Shown: positions 14,555-23,878, numbered from the stretch's first letter. The stretch: DNA of 27,762 nucleotides from an uncultured Lysobacteraceae bacterium (GCA_937897645.1 CALCNV010000091.1:1-27762), one strand, 5' to 3'. The notes: a model not told the origin generated them from the sequence alone. Translations and numbers: made by a program.

Positions 14555-16534
14555 TTACAGTTTGTCTTCCTGCAGGGTGACCTTGAACTGCTTGCGCATT
14601 CCCTTGACGAAGGATTCGACGGCACTGCCGCCATCCATCTGCACCACTTGCTGCTGCAACTGCGTGCGCTGTTCTTGGTTCAGCGTGGCGATGTCACCTG
14701 CGGTGACCTTGTCCACCACGAACACCGCATAGCTGCCGTTCTCCATCAGCGCCTTGCCGGCAGATGCCTTGCCCTGCAGCGGCCGCTGCGTCTGGAACAC
14801 CGCTGCGTTGATTTCCGGCGACGGCATCGGCGCGCCACGCGGAAGACCCGGGATCTGGCCAGCCTGCAGTTTTTCCGCCGCGGCAATGTCTTTGAGGCTT
14901 TCGCCCTTGGCCACGCGCGCCAGCAACGCATCCGCTGCCGCTTCCGCCGCCTTGGTGGTGCGGTCGGCGCGGATCGCCGCGATGACCGCATCACGCACCT
15001 GCGCGATGGGCTGCGCCTGCTCCGGCGTGTGCTGCAACACCCGGATCAACACACTGTGCTTGGGACCGATCTCGATTGGATCGCTGACGGTACCGTCCTG
15101 GACCAGCGTGTCGGAGAACGCGGCACGCAACACGGCGGGATTGGCGGCAATGCCCGATGCCGTGGCGCGCGAGAACGGGCCCAGCTTCTGCACCGGCAAG
15201 TTCACGCTGCGTGCAGCAGGACCCAGTGCCGTCGGGTTCTTCAGGACTTCGTTGACTATCCGGCCCGCGAGTTCGTTGTAGGCACGCTCACCATCGGCTT
15301 CCGCCTGCTCGCGCGCCAATTCATCGCGCACTTCCTCGAAGGACTTGCCCTGGCCCGGCATGATTTCAACAAGCTTGACCACGTGGTAGCCGAAATCCGT
15401 TTTCACCGGTCCGCGGATCTCACCGACCTGCATGGTGAAGGTCGCGTCTTCGAACGGCTTGACCATGGTGCCGTCACGCGCGAACGCCGGCAGTACGCCG
15501 CCGCCGTCCTTGGAGCCGGCGTCGCTGGAATTGGCCTTGGCAAGCGCGGCGAAGTCGGCACCCGGCTTGCGGGCCTGCTCGGCCAGCGCCGTGGCCTTCT
15601 GCTCGGCCGCTTTCTGCGTGGCGGCGTCCGCATCCGCGGGGGCTTCTATCAGGATGTGCGAAACGACGCGTTGCTCGGGACTCATGAAGCGCGATTTTTC
15701 CTGCTCGTAGCGCTTGCGCAATGATGCGTCATCCGCCGTGGCCACAACGCCCAAGGTGCTGCCGTCGATGTCGACGTATTCCAGCGTGACCGATTCGCCC
15801 TGCCTGAAATCAGCCACATGGCTGTCATACCAGGTCTTGATCTGTGCATCGGTGACGGCCGCATCATCCAGTACCGGCGGCGGCAGGGCGGCGATGGTGA
15901 TATCGCGCGTCTCGCCCAGCATGGTGATCAGGCGATCCAGTTCCTTGGAAGGAACGAAGGCCGATTCGCTGATGCCCTGCGGAATCAGGGTCAACTGCAT
16001 CCTGTCGCGCTGCTCCTGTTCGAACTTGACTGGCGTCAACGCCGGCACCTGTGATGAAAGCATCAGTGCATAGCGGTTGGCGTCGAACTTGCCCTCCACC
16101 TGGAAGGCGGGTTCGTTGGCAATGTACTGGCGCACCGCCGCGTCGCTCACCACGATGTCCGCACGTCGCGCGGTCAGTTTCAACACTTTCTGGTCGACCA
16201 GCTGGTCCAGCACCAGGCGCTTGTTTTCCGCGGTCTCGAACGCACGTGGATCGAAGTTTTCGCCGAGTGCTTCACGCTGCCGCTGCCTTGCCTGTTCAAA
16301 GGCTGCCTGGAATTCCTGCAAGGTGACTTCCTCGCGCTGCCAGAGCATCGACATCGGCCACCAACCCGGCGCGGAGTTCCACCAGCTTGGCGGCGCCTCG
16401 ACCTTGGCCACGGCGTTGTCGGTGCCGCCACCCATGTATTCGTTCACGCCCACGAAGGCGAAGGGAATGATCAACAGGCCCAGGACCACGGTAGCGATCC
16501 AGCCGGAGGTCTTGTCACGGAGTTTCTGCAGCAT
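14555..16534 (-). CDS. ppiD: Periplasmic folding chaperone / peptidyl-prolyl isomerase PpiD
   Basis: The 659-aa inner-membrane protein has one N-terminal membrane anchor (about residues 13-32) with a large periplasmic part. It helps newly exported proteins fold as they leave the Sec translocon. After the anchor come a SurA-like N-terminal helical domain (about 70-220), a parvulin domain (about 288-392: VVSHILIEAPAD, FAALAKANSSDAGSKDGGGVLP, FGYHVVKLVE) and a second, degenerate parvulin-like region to the C-terminus. The anchor sequence MLQKLRDKTSGWIATVVLGLLI is typical. It sits downstream of the hup-tRNA block, as ppiD follows hupB in enterobacteria. Confidence 0.94.
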   Translation of the reverse strand: MLQKLRDKTSGWIATVVLGLLIIPFAFVGVNEYMGGGTDNAVAKVEAPPSWWNSAPGWWPMSMLWQREEVTLQEFQAAFEQARQRQREALGENFDPRAFETAENKRLVLDQLVDQKVLKLTARRADIVVSDAAVRQYIANEPAFQVEGKFDANRYALMLSSQVPALTPVKFEQEQRDRMQLTLIPQGISESAFVPSKELDRLITMLGETRDITIAALPPPVLDDAAVTDAQIKTWYDSHVADFRQGESVTLEYVDIDGSTLGVVATADDASLRKRYEQEKSRFMSPEQRVVSHILIEAPADADAATQKAAEQKATALAEQARKPGADFAALAKANSSDAGSKDGGGVLPAFARDGTMVKPFEDATFTMQVGEIRGPVKTDFGYHVVKLVEIMPGQGKSFEEVRDELAREQAEADGERAYNELAGRIVNEVLKNPTALGPAARSVNLPVQKLGPFSRATASGIAANPAVLRAAFSDTLVQDGTVSDPIEIGPKHSVLIRVLQHTPEQAQPIAQVRDAVIAAIRADRTTKAAEAAADALLARVAKGESLKDIAAAEKLQAGQIPGLPRGAPMPSPEINAAVFQTQRPLQGKASAGKALMENGSYAVFVVDKVTAGDIATLNQEQRTQLQQQVVQMDGGSAVESFVKGMRKQFKVTLQEDKL

Positions 16535-16566
16535 CGTTGCGTCGAGCCCGGTTTCGTAAGCCGCGC

Positions 16567-16595
16567 AGTTTAGCGTGCTTCGGGGCAGGCCAGAA
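16567..16595 (-). promoter_or_regulatory. Possible promoter of ppiD
   Basis: On the minus strand TTCTGG, 17 bases and TAAACT lie about 35 bases upstream of the ppiD start and downstream of the tRNA terminator. The spacing is right, but the -35 match is weak. Confidence 0.35.
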
Positions 16596-16661
16596 CAGAA
16601 AGCGGCACATGGCCATGGCGACGGGACAGAAAGCCACCCGCCGGTGCGAACGGGAGAAACA

Positions 16662-16687
16662 GAAAAGGCGCCTTGCGGCGCCTTTTC
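16662..16687 (-). terminator. Terminator after tRNA-Asp
   Basis: GAAAAGGCGC-CTTGCG-GCGCCTTTTC is a perfect ten-pair inverted repeat with A and T runs at its ends, 12 bases past the tRNA CCA. It separates the tRNA transcript from ppiD. Confidence 0.85.
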
Positions 16688-16699
16688 GGCTTCAAAAAA

Positions 16700-16776
16700 T
16701 GGCGGAGTGGACGGGACTCGAACCCGCGACCTCCGGCGTGACAGGCCAGCATTCTAACCGACTGAACTACCACTCC
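16700..16776 (-). tRNA. tRNA-Asp(GTC)
   Basis: This is a 77-nt tRNA with acceptor GGAGTGG/CCACTCC, discriminator G, encoded CCA, D-arm TAGTTCAGTCGGTTAGA and TPsiC GGGTTCGAGTCCC. The anticodon loop CTGTCAC gives GTC, reading GAC/GAU. Confidence 0.97.
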
Positions 16777-16854
16777 GCTTTGAAAAACTCTTCGGTTTGC
16801 AGGACCACCGGGCCTTGCAGCCCCCGTCCCTCAACCGCTACATCACCACTAGGG

Positions 16855-16929
16855 TGGTGGGTGCTGAGGGTTTCGAACCCCCGACCCTCTCCGTGTAAGG
16901 GAGACGCTCTACCGCTGAGCTAAGCACCC
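16855..16929 (-). tRNA. tRNA-Val(TAC)
   Basis: This is a 75-nt tRNA with acceptor GGGTGCT/AGCACCC, discriminator A, encoded CCA, D-arm TAGCTCAGCGGTAGA and TPsiC GGGTTCGAAACC. The anticodon loop CTTACAC gives TAC. No promoter is evident in the 40 bases separating it from hup, so it is probably cotranscribed with hup and tRNA-Asp. Confidence 0.97.
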
Positions 16930-16969
16930 ATCGTGCTAGGCCGATGCCGAAACACCGGCGGCGAGCAGA

Positions 16970-17242
16970 TTAGTTTACGGCATCCTTCAGGGCCTTACCA
17001 GCCTTGAATGCAGGATTCTTGGAAGCACCGATCTGGATGGTGTCGCCGGTCTTCGGGTTACGGCCCGAGCGGGCAGCGCGTTCACGCACCTGGAAGGTGC
17101 CGAAGCCCACCACGGTCACGCTGTCGCCTTTTTTCAGTGCACCGGTGATGGCTGCGATCACGGCGTCCACGGCACGGGCAGAGTCGGCCTTGCTCAGGTC
17201 GGCACTATCGGACACGGCGTCGATCAAATCAGTTTTGTTCAT
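16970..17242 (-). CDS. hup: DNA-binding protein HU
   Basis: This 90-aa histone-like protein starts MNKTDLIDAVSDSADLSKAD and has the signature VGFGTFQVRERAARSGRNPKTGDTI. Its beta-arm includes the conserved RNP at 61-63 that intercalates bent DNA. HU dimers compact the nucleoid and assist replication, recombination and repair. GGGAG stands upstream of the ATG. It lies downstream of lon, as hupB follows lon in E. coli, and leads into two tRNA genes. Confidence 0.96.
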   Translation of the reverse strand: MNKTDLIDAVSDSADLSKADSARAVDAVIAAITGALKKGDSVTVVGFGTFQVRERAARSGRNPKTGDTIQIGASKNPAFKAGKALKDAVN

Positions 17243-17367
17243 GTAGAAACTCCCATTGCGGCAGAGGCCGCGGAATAAGTGGTCGGACTGCCCCAGACTC
17301 GAGCCTGCTGATGATCCGAACGAAGATGCCGCCAAGCGATGTCGTCATGTGCTTGCGGGTGTCGCAT

Positions 17368-17396
17368 GTTATACCAGCCGCGAAAAACCCGCGCAA
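17368..17396 (-). promoter_or_regulatory. Sigma-70 promoter of hup
   Basis: On the minus strand TTGCGC, 17 bases and TATAAC precede hup by about 125 bases. The -35 box and spacer fall inside the lon terminator hairpin, so the two signals overlap. A leader of about 120 nt would result. Confidence 0.6.
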
Positions 17397-17425
17397 CCTG
17401 AAAAGCCAATAATGGCGCGGGTTTT
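17384..17425 (-). terminator. Terminator after lon
   Basis: The arms AAAACCCGCGC (17384-17394) and GCGCGGGTTTT (17415-17425) form an 11-pair stem with a 20-base loop. It ends in a T-run on the minus strand, about 40 bases past the lon stop. Confidence 0.7.
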
Positions 17426-17466
17426 GCGGTGTTTTTCGCGATTTTATGAACGTTCCGGATGACCGA

Positions 17467-19896
17467 TCAATGCTTGACATCGGGCTGTGCGGGCACCTTG
17501 CCAGACTCGCGTACCGGCAATTTCTCGCCACTACCCGATGCCGCTGGCGACGACGGTCGTTCCAACGCAAGCTCAAGCACTTCATCGATCCAGCGCACCG
17601 GGATGATCTTCATGCCCTCGGTGACGTTGGCAGGAATGTCGGCCAGGTCCTTGCGGTTTTCTTCCGGGATGATGACCGTGGTGATGCCACCGCGTATGGC
17701 GGCCAGCAGTTTTTCCTTCAGTCCGCCAATCGCCGATACGCGTCCGCGAAGGGTGATCTCGCCGGTCATGGCGACGTTGGCGCGCACCGGGTTCTTGGTC
17801 AGCGTGGACACCAAGGCGGTGGCCATGGCGATACCGGCGCTGGGGCCATCCTTGGGCGTTGCGCCATCGGGCACGTGCAGATGCACGTCCTGCTTCTGCA
17901 GGAAATCGGTGTCGATGCCCAGGCTTTCCGCGCGTGAACGCACCACCGACAACGCGGCCGAAGCGGATTCCTTCATCACGTCGCCCAACTGCCCCGTCAG
18001 GGTCATGCCACCCTTGCCCGGCACCAGGCTGACCTCGATCTGCAGCAGGTCGCCGCCCACTTCGGTCCAGGCTAGGCCGGTGACCAGGCCGATCTCGTTC
18101 TGCTCTTCCGCGCGACCGTAATCGAAGCGACGCACGCCCTGGTACTTCTCCAGGTTCTTCGAGGTCACGCTGATGGCGGTTGCTTTCTTCTTCGCGGGTT
18201 TCGGGCCGGCCAGCGCGATCTCCTTCACTACCTTGCGGCAGATCTTGGCGATCTCGCGCTCCAGGTTGCGCACGCCGGACTCGCGCGTGTAGTAGCGCAC
18301 GATGTCGCGGATGGCGCTTTCGGCGATCTTCAATTCCTCCGGCTTCAGGCCATTGGCCTTGAGCTGCTTGGGCACCAGGTAGCGCTCGGCGATGTGGAGC
18401 TTTTCGTCCTCGGTGTAGCCGGGGATGCGGATCACTTCCATGCGGTCCAGCAAGGGGCCAGGAATGTTCAGCGTGTTGGACGTGGCCACGAACATCACTT
18501 CGGACAGGTCCAGGTCCACCTCGAGGTAGTGGTCGTTGAAGGTGTTGTTCTGCTCGGGATCCAGCACTTCCAGGAGTGCGGAAGAAGGATCGCCGCGGAA
18601 ATCCATCGACATCTTGTCGATCTCATCCAGCAGGAACAGCGGGTTCTTGCTGCCGGTCTTGTTGAGGTTCTGCACGATGCGGCCGGGCATCGAACCCACG
18701 TAGGTGCGGCGATGGCCACGGATCTCGGCTTCGTCACGCACGCCACCCAGCGACATGCGCACGAACTTGCGGTTGGTGGCCTTGGCGATCGACTGGCCCA
18801 ACGAGGTCTTGCCCACGCCCGGCGGCCCGACCAGGCACAGGATCGCGCCCTTCATCTTGGTCACGCGCGACTGCACCGCGAGGTACTCGAGGATGCGTTC
18901 CTTCACTTTTTCCAAGCCATAGTGATCCGCGTCCAGCGTGTCCTGCGCGACTTTTAGATCCTTGCGCACCTTGGTGCGCTTCTTCCACGGCACGCCCAGC
19001 AACCAGTCTAGGTAATTGCGCACCACCGCAGCTTCGGCCGACATCGGCGACATCTGCTTCAGCTTGTTGAGTTCGTTCTTGGCCTTGGTCTCCACGACCT
19101 TGGGCATGCCAGACTCGGCGACCTTGCGCGCCAGGTCCTCGAGCTCGTTGGGCGCATCGTCCAGCTCACCCAGTTCTTTCTGGATGGCCTTCATCTGTTC
19201 GTTGAGGTAGTACTCGCGCTGGCTTTTTTCCATCTGCGACTTCACGCGGCCACGAATGCGTTTTTCCAGTTGCTGCACATCGATCTCGCCGTCGACGAAA
19301 CCCACCAGCAGCTCCAGGCGATCACCGACTTCGGTGGTTTCCAGCAAGCGCTGCTTGTCGCTCAAGCGCACGCCAAGGTGCGCAGCGATGGTGTCGGCCA
19401 GGCGACTGGGTTCGTCGATGCCGGCCAGCGTCTGCAGCAGTTCCGGCGGCAGCTTGCGGTTGGTCTTCACGTACTGCTCGAACAGGCTCATCAGCGAACG
19501 CGCCACGGCCTCGACTTCGCGCCCTTCGCGGATGTCGCTGGAGTCGATTTCCTCGGCACGTCCGTACAGCGAACCCTCGCGCTCGCTGACTTCGCTGACG
19601 TTGACGCGCGCCATGCCTTCGACCAGCACCTTGATGGTGCCGTCGGGCAACTTCAGCAATTGCAGCACCTGCGCAAGCGTGCCGATGGAATACATGTCCG
19701 CCGCGGCCGGGTCATCGGTCTCGGCGGAGCGTTGCGCCAGCAGCAGGATGCGCTTGTCGGCGTCCATGGCCTGTTCCAGCGCGCGCATGGATTTGTCGCG
19801 GCCCACGAACAGCGGGATGACCATGTGCGGGAACACCACCACGTCGCGCAGCGGCAGCACCGGCAGGTCTAGGAATTGCGATTCGGAACGGGCCAT
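17467..19896 (-). CDS. lon: ATP-dependent protease Lon
   Basis: The 809-aa cytosolic hexameric protease degrades misfolded proteins and short-lived regulators. Domains in order: the N-terminal LON substrate-binding domain (about 10-200, beginning LPVLPLRDVVVFPHMVIPL), a coiled linker, the AAA+ module with Walker A GPPGVGKT at 357-364 and Walker B FLLDEIDK near 421-428, and the C-terminal serine protease domain. The catalytic dyad is Ser686 (PKDGPSAG) and Lys729 (GGLKEKLLAA). The tail after about 780 is Pro/Ser/Ala-rich and probably disordered. A heat-shock type promoter precedes it, so it can be expressed apart from clpX. Confidence 0.98.
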   Translation of the reverse strand: MARSESQFLDLPVLPLRDVVVFPHMVIPLFVGRDKSMRALEQAMDADKRILLLAQRSAETDDPAAADMYSIGTLAQVLQLLKLPDGTIKVLVEGMARVNVSEVSEREGSLYGRAEEIDSSDIREGREVEAVARSLMSLFEQYVKTNRKLPPELLQTLAGIDEPSRLADTIAAHLGVRLSDKQRLLETTEVGDRLELLVGFVDGEIDVQQLEKRIRGRVKSQMEKSQREYYLNEQMKAIQKELGELDDAPNELEDLARKVAESGMPKVVETKAKNELNKLKQMSPMSAEAAVVRNYLDWLLGVPWKKRTKVRKDLKVAQDTLDADHYGLEKVKERILEYLAVQSRVTKMKGAILCLVGPPGVGKTSLGQSIAKATNRKFVRMSLGGVRDEAEIRGHRRTYVGSMPGRIVQNLNKTGSKNPLFLLDEIDKMSMDFRGDPSSALLEVLDPEQNNTFNDHYLEVDLDLSEVMFVATSNTLNIPGPLLDRMEVIRIPGYTEDEKLHIAERYLVPKQLKANGLKPEELKIAESAIRDIVRYYTRESGVRNLEREIAKICRKVVKEIALAGPKPAKKKATAISVTSKNLEKYQGVRRFDYGRAEEQNEIGLVTGLAWTEVGGDLLQIEVSLVPGKGGMTLTGQLGDVMKESASAALSVVRSRAESLGIDTDFLQKQDVHLHVPDGATPKDGPSAGIAMATALVSTLTKNPVRANVAMTGEITLRGRVSAIGGLKEKLLAAIRGGITTVIIPEENRKDLADIPANVTEGMKIIPVRWIDEVLELALERPSSPAASGSGEKLPVRESGKVPAQPDVKH

Positions 19897-19947
19897 GGGG
19901 GCTCCAGCAAGTGTGCGGAAAAGTCAGTGCAAGGCACCATGGACCCG

Positions 19948-19975
19948 TTATGGGGCCATCCGCGAAGGGATGCAA
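19948..19975 (-). promoter_or_regulatory. Sigma-32 (heat-shock) promoter of lon
   Basis: On the minus strand CTTGCAT, 14 bases and CCCCATAA closely match the RpoH consensus (CTTGAAA, 11-16 bases, CCCCATNT). The site is about 50 bases upstream of the lon start and downstream of the clpX terminator. Confidence 0.8.
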
Positions 19976-19985
19976 GTGGATAAAC

Positions 19986-20012
19986 AAAAGCCGCTGGGTC
20001 GCAGCGGCTTTG
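19986..20012 (-). terminator. Terminator after clpX
   Basis: On the minus strand AAAGCCGCT-GCGACCC-AGCGGCTTT is a nine-pair stem followed by TGTTT, right after the clpX stop codon. It isolates lon from clpX read-through. Confidence 0.85.
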
Positions 20013-20015
20013 GCT

Positions 20016-21302
20016 TCATTCGGCGGCGGCAACTTTCGGTTGCGGCGGCGTGTTCTGGTAGATCAGGTAGGGCTCGGACTTGTGCTCGATGACCGATTCG
20101 TCGACGACCACCTTACCCACGTTTTCAAGCGACGGCAGGTCGTACATGGTGTCCAGCAACACGGATTCCACGATGGTGCGCAGGCCGCGCGCGCCGGTCT
20201 TGCGCTTCAGCGCCTTACGGGCGATCGCCGACAGCGCATCGGGACGGAATTCCAGCTCCACGCCTTCCATGTCGAACAGCTTCTTGAACTGCTTGGTGAT
20301 GGCGTTCTTGGGCTCGGTCAGGATCTTGATCAGCGCCGGTTCGTCCAGTTCCTCGAGCGTGGCGACCACCGGCAGGCGACCGACGAATTCCGGGATCAGG
20401 CCGAACTTGATCAGGTCTTCCGGCTCGACTTCCGACAGCACCTTGCCCATCTCGGCCTTGCGCTCGGAACTCTTGATCTTGGAACCAAAACCAATCCCGC
20501 TGGCTTCGGTGGAACGCTGCTGGATGATCTTGTCCAAGCCGGCGAACGCACCGCCGCAGATGAAGAGGATGTTCTTGGTGTCGACCTGCAGGAATTCCTG
20601 CTGCGGGTGCTTGCGGCCGCCCTGCGGCGGGACACTGGCCACGGTGCCTTCGATCAGCTTCAGCAATGCCTGCTGCACGCCTTCGCCGGACACGTCGCGG
20701 GTGATGGACGGGTTTTCGCTCTTGCGCGAGATCTTGTCGATTTCGTCGATGTAGACGATGCCCTGCTGCGCCTTGTCGACGTCGTAGTCGCACTTCTGCA
20801 GCAGCTTCTGGATGATGTTTTCCACGTCCTCGCCCACGTAACCGGCTTCGGTCAGCGTAGTGGCGTCGGCAATGGTAAACGGCACGTTGAGCAGGCGCGC
20901 AAGCGTTTCGGCCAGCAGGGTCTTGCCCGAGCCGGTGGGGCCGGCCAGCAGGATGTTGGACTTGGCCAGTTCGACCTCGTCGTTCTTGCTGCGGCTCTCG
21001 ATGCGCTTGTAGTGGTTGTACACGGCCACGGCGAGCGTGCGCTTGGCGCGCTGCTGCCCGATCACGTACTGGTCCAGGACTTCCAGGATCTCGCGCGGCT
21101 TGGGCAAGCTGCTGCGGGCGGACTGCGCCTTCTCTTCCAGCTCCTCGCGGATGATGTCGTTGCACAGCTCCACGCATTCATCACAGATGAATACGCTCGG
21201 GCCCGCGATCAATTTGCGGACTTCGTGCTGGCTTTTGCCGCAGAACGAACAGTAGAGGATCTTGTTGCTGTCGCCGGAACGGCTTTGCCGGTCTTCGCTC
21301 AT
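20016..21302 (-). CDS. clpX: ATP-dependent Clp protease, ATP-binding subunit ClpX
   Basis: The 428-aa AAA+ unfoldase feeds substrates to ClpP. The N-terminal zinc domain has the four cysteines C18, C21, C40 and C43. The AAA+ core carries Walker A GPTGSGKT (121-128), the pore loop GYVG (154-157) and Walker B IVYIDEID (about 182-189). The IGF loop that docks ClpP is present as GIGFG. The start MSEDRQSRSGDSNKILYC is typical. It lies downstream of clpP with 139 bp between, holding a large stem-loop. Confidence 0.98.
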   Translation of the reverse strand: MSEDRQSRSGDSNKILYCSFCGKSQHEVRKLIAGPSVFICDECVELCNDIIREELEEKAQSARSSLPKPREILEVLDQYVIGQQRAKRTLAVAVYNHYKRIESRSKNDEVELAKSNILLAGPTGSGKTLLAETLARLLNVPFTIADATTLTEAGYVGEDVENIIQKLLQKCDYDVDKAQQGIVYIDEIDKISRKSENPSITRDVSGEGVQQALLKLIEGTVASVPPQGGRKHPQQEFLQVDTKNILFICGGAFAGLDKIIQQRSTEASGIGFGSKIKSSERKAEMGKVLSEVEPEDLIKFGLIPEFVGRLPVVATLEELDEPALIKILTEPKNAITKQFKKLFDMEGVELEFRPDALSAIARKALKRKTGARGLRTIVESVLLDTMYDLPSLENVGKVVVDESVIEHKSEPYLIYQNTPPQPKVAAAE

Positions 21303-21359
21303 GCTTCGGTTGTCCAGTCACCCGACCCGTCAAGCGGGCGTTCGGTTTGAGAATAGCAC

Positions 21360-21390
21360 TCCCGGCCGCGCGATGGGCGCGCAGCCGGGA
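21360..21390 (-). other. Stem-loop between clpP and clpX
   Basis: TCCCGGC plus CGCGC pairs with GCGCG, a two-base bulge and GCCGGGA, a 12-pair stem with a five-base loop. No T-run follows on the minus strand, so it may be an RNA processing or stabilising structure, or a weak terminator, between clpP and clpX. Confidence 0.4.
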
Positions 21391-21441
21391 ATTGGTTGGA
21401 AACGTTGTTTGCCGGGGCTTTCAGCGGCTTCATCAAGCCGT

Positions 21442-22071
21442 TCAGCCGGCCTGGATGGAGTCTTCCGGGCGACGTTCCAGCACCTGGTCCACCAGGCCAT
21501 AGGCCACCGCGTCCGCGGCGCTCTTGAAGTTGTCGCGCTCGGTGTCGCGGGCGATGGTCTCCAGGGACTGGCCGGTGTGCTTGGCCATGATCTCGTTCAG
21601 GCGCTGGCGCATGGCCAGGATTTCACGCGCCTGGATGTCGATATCCGTGGCCTGGCCCTGTGAACCACCGGAGGGCTGGTGGATCATCACGCGCGAGTTC
21701 GGCAACGCATAACGCTTGCCGGCGGCGCCTGCCGACAGCAGCAGCGCGCCCATGCTGCAGGCCTGGCCCACGCAGATGGTGCTCACGTCGGGCTTGATGT
21801 ACTGCATGGTGTCGTAGATCGCCATGCCGGCCGTGACCACGCCCCCGGGCGAGTTGATGTAGAAGCTGATGTCCTTTTCGGGATTCTCGGCTTCCAGGAA
21901 CAGCATCTGCGCCACGATGACGTTGGATACGTGGTCGTCCACGCCGCCAACGAGGAAGATCACGCGTTCCTTCAACAGGCGGGAATAGATGTCATAGGCC
22001 CGCTCGCCACGGCTGGTCTGTTCGACCACCATCGGGACCAGGTTCAAGGCTTGGGGTTGGATCAAGCTCAT
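21442..22071 (-). CDS. clpP: ATP-dependent Clp protease proteolytic subunit ClpP
   Basis: The 209-aa serine peptidase forms the double heptameric chamber used by ClpX (and ClpA). The catalytic triad is Ser106 (GQACSMGALLL), His131 (VMIHQPSGG) and Asp180 (IARDTERDNF). The start MSLIQPQALNLVPMVVEQTSRGERAYDIYS is chosen because LVPMVVEQ is the usual mature N-terminus. The frame continues 20 codons upstream to another ATG at 22131, which is less likely. It lies 75 bp downstream of tig and is probably in the same transcript. Confidence 0.97.
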   Translation of the reverse strand: MSLIQPQALNLVPMVVEQTSRGERAYDIYSRLLKERVIFLVGGVDDHVSNVIVAQMLFLEAENPEKDISFYINSPGGVVTAGMAIYDTMQYIKPDVSTICVGQACSMGALLLSAGAAGKRYALPNSRVMIHQPSGGSQGQATDIDIQAREILAMRQRLNEIMAKHTGQSLETIARDTERDNFKSAADAVAYGLVDQVLERRPEDSIQAG

Positions 22072-22146
22072 AGGATCGTGCTCATAGTGGAAACGGACCT
22101 GGTTGAGGATGGGGCGCCCGGATGAAGCCATCCAGGCGCGTGCTGC

Positions 22147-23439
22147 TTACTGGCGGATGGCTTCCTGGAAAGACAGCGCCTGCTCGGTGTGCTGGGCGCG
22201 CTCGGCGATCCAGTCGATCACCTGCTCTTCCATCACGCGATTCTGCAGTCCACTCATCAACTGGGGGTCGTTGCGGTACAACTCAATGACCTGCTCCGGC
22301 TCTTCGTAGGTCGAGGCGATCAGGCGCAGCGTCTCGTTGAGGCGCTTCGGGTCCAGGCGCAGCTGGTTGCTGCGTGCCACCACGCCGACCAGCAAGCCCA
22401 CCAGCACGCGCTTGCGGGCTGCATCCAGGAAGCCTTCGTGGGCATTCGGCGGAACCTGCACGGTCTGGCCATTGCGCTGGGCCTGTTCCACCTGCTGCTG
22501 GACCATGGCGCGCGCCTCGTTCTCCACCAGGCGCGGCGGCATTTCCACGTGCGCGTAGGCGGCGATCAGCTGCTCGCCCACTTCGCGACGCAGGCGGGTC
22601 ATCAGCGCACCCTTGAGCTCACGCTGCAGGTTGCTGCGGATGTCGGTGCGGAACTGCTCCACGTCGCCGCCCTTGACGCCGAAGCTCTTCACGAACTCCT
22701 TGTCCACGGCCGGCATCACCGATTCCGACACCTCGGTGACCTTCAGGTACACCTGCACCTGGCGACCGGCCAACTGGGCCACCCGCCAATCGCCCGGGAA
22801 ATCGACCGTGATGGCCTTTTCCTCGCCCTTGGCCAAGCCAATCAGTGCATTTTCGATGCCGCTGTACATGACGCCGGAACCGATCAGGGTGGCACCCTTC
22901 TCGATGCCTTCGGCCGGCAGGCGTTCATCGCCGGCCTGCGACCAGGTTTCCAGGGCCACGCGGTCGCCCTGCTGGGCCGCGCGGGCGACCGGCTGGAACG
23001 TACGGCGCTGCAGGCGCAGGTTTTCGATCATCTGGTCGATGTCGGCGTCGGTGACTTCGGCGGTGTGCCGGGCCACGTTGAGCTTGGCCACGTCCACGTC
23101 GCCGAAATCAGGCACCACTTCGAACGTGGCGACCCATTCCAGCTCGCTGGCGCCGGCAGGCTCGATGCGCGGGTTGCCGGCCAACTGCAGGTCCTGCTCG
23201 CGCACGGCGGAATCAAAGGTTTCACGCAGCAGGCCGTTCAGGGCTTCCAGGCGGACCTGCTGGCCGTAGCGCTGCTCGATGACTTTCTGCGGCACCTTGC
23301 CGGGGCGGAAGCCCTTGATGCGCGCGGTGCGGGCCAACTCGCGCAGGCGACCGCCGATATGGGTGTCCAGGCGCTCGGCCGGAAGGGTGAAACTCATGCG
23401 GCGCTCGAGGTTGCCGAGCGATTCGACCGAAACTTGCAT
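22147..23439 (-). CDS. tig: Trigger factor (ribosome-associated chaperone and prolyl isomerase)
   Basis: The 430-aa protein binds the ribosome exit tunnel and shields nascent chains. The N-terminal ribosome-binding domain has the signature GFRPGKVP at residues 43-50. An FKBP-like PPIase domain lies about 150-245 (AAQQGDRVALETWSQAGDE, LIGLAKGEEKAITVDFP), and the C-terminal arms domain is long and helical. The start MQVSVESLGNLERRMSF has AGGAG upstream, and the frame above it is non-coding in character. It is the first gene of the tig-clpP-clpX run. Confidence 0.97.
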   Translation of the reverse strand: MQVSVESLGNLERRMSFTLPAERLDTHIGGRLRELARTARIKGFRPGKVPQKVIEQRYGQQVRLEALNGLLRETFDSAVREQDLQLAGNPRIEPAGASELEWVATFEVVPDFGDVDVAKLNVARHTAEVTDADIDQMIENLRLQRRTFQPVARAAQQGDRVALETWSQAGDERLPAEGIEKGATLIGSGVMYSGIENALIGLAKGEEKAITVDFPGDWRVAQLAGRQVQVYLKVTEVSESVMPAVDKEFVKSFGVKGGDVEQFRTDIRSNLQRELKGALMTRLRREVGEQLIAAYAHVEMPPRLVENEARAMVQQQVEQAQRNGQTVQVPPNAHEGFLDAARKRVLVGLLVGVVARSNQLRLDPKRLNETLRLIASTYEEPEQVIELYRNDPQLMSGLQNRVMEEQVIDWIAERAQHTEQALSFQEAIRQ

Positions 23440-23780
23440 ATCCACTGACTCCTGCGTCCGCGGCACTGGCCACGGCACGATGTTGATGATCTGGTTTGCG
23501 ACGACCCGGTGGACCGCCCGGCAGCCACGCGGGCCGCCGCGCCACCGGCGCAACGCGGTAGTTTCGCCGATTACGGGGCTGACTGCCACTGGAAAGAGGC
23601 CGATGTGGTTGGTTTGGCGGGATTTCCCTGCGTCAAAACGGGCGTGGCCCGATATTGGTCAGCGGGACGATGTTGGCCCCGAGAGGCGGCAAATCGGCTT
23701 GAACGGTTGAAGCTCGGTGCCCAAGCGAGGCCACGCGTTACGGCGCGCCCCATACCGCTTGTTTGTGGGTTGGTGAGGCG
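23440..23780. other. Intergenic leader between tRNA-Leu and tig
   Basis: I see no gene in these 341 bp. The tig frame stays open for 50 codons upstream but lacks a start with a ribosome binding site and has no conserved look. A TTGACG at about 23630 on the minus strand is the best -35 candidate for tig, but no matching -10 box is found. No terminator for tRNA-Leu is visible. Confidence 0.4.
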
Positions 23781-23866
<86 letters not shown>

Positions 23867-23878
23867 TGGTTCGCCGAC

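Noticed and set aside
19911..21350. A 479-codon open frame on the plus strand opposite clpX, and similar long frames opposite ppiD (14387-15724) and tig (22189-23448)
   Set aside because: They are antisense to well-established genes. High GC removes stop codons on the opposite strand, and the translations are His/Arg/Gly-rich without domains.
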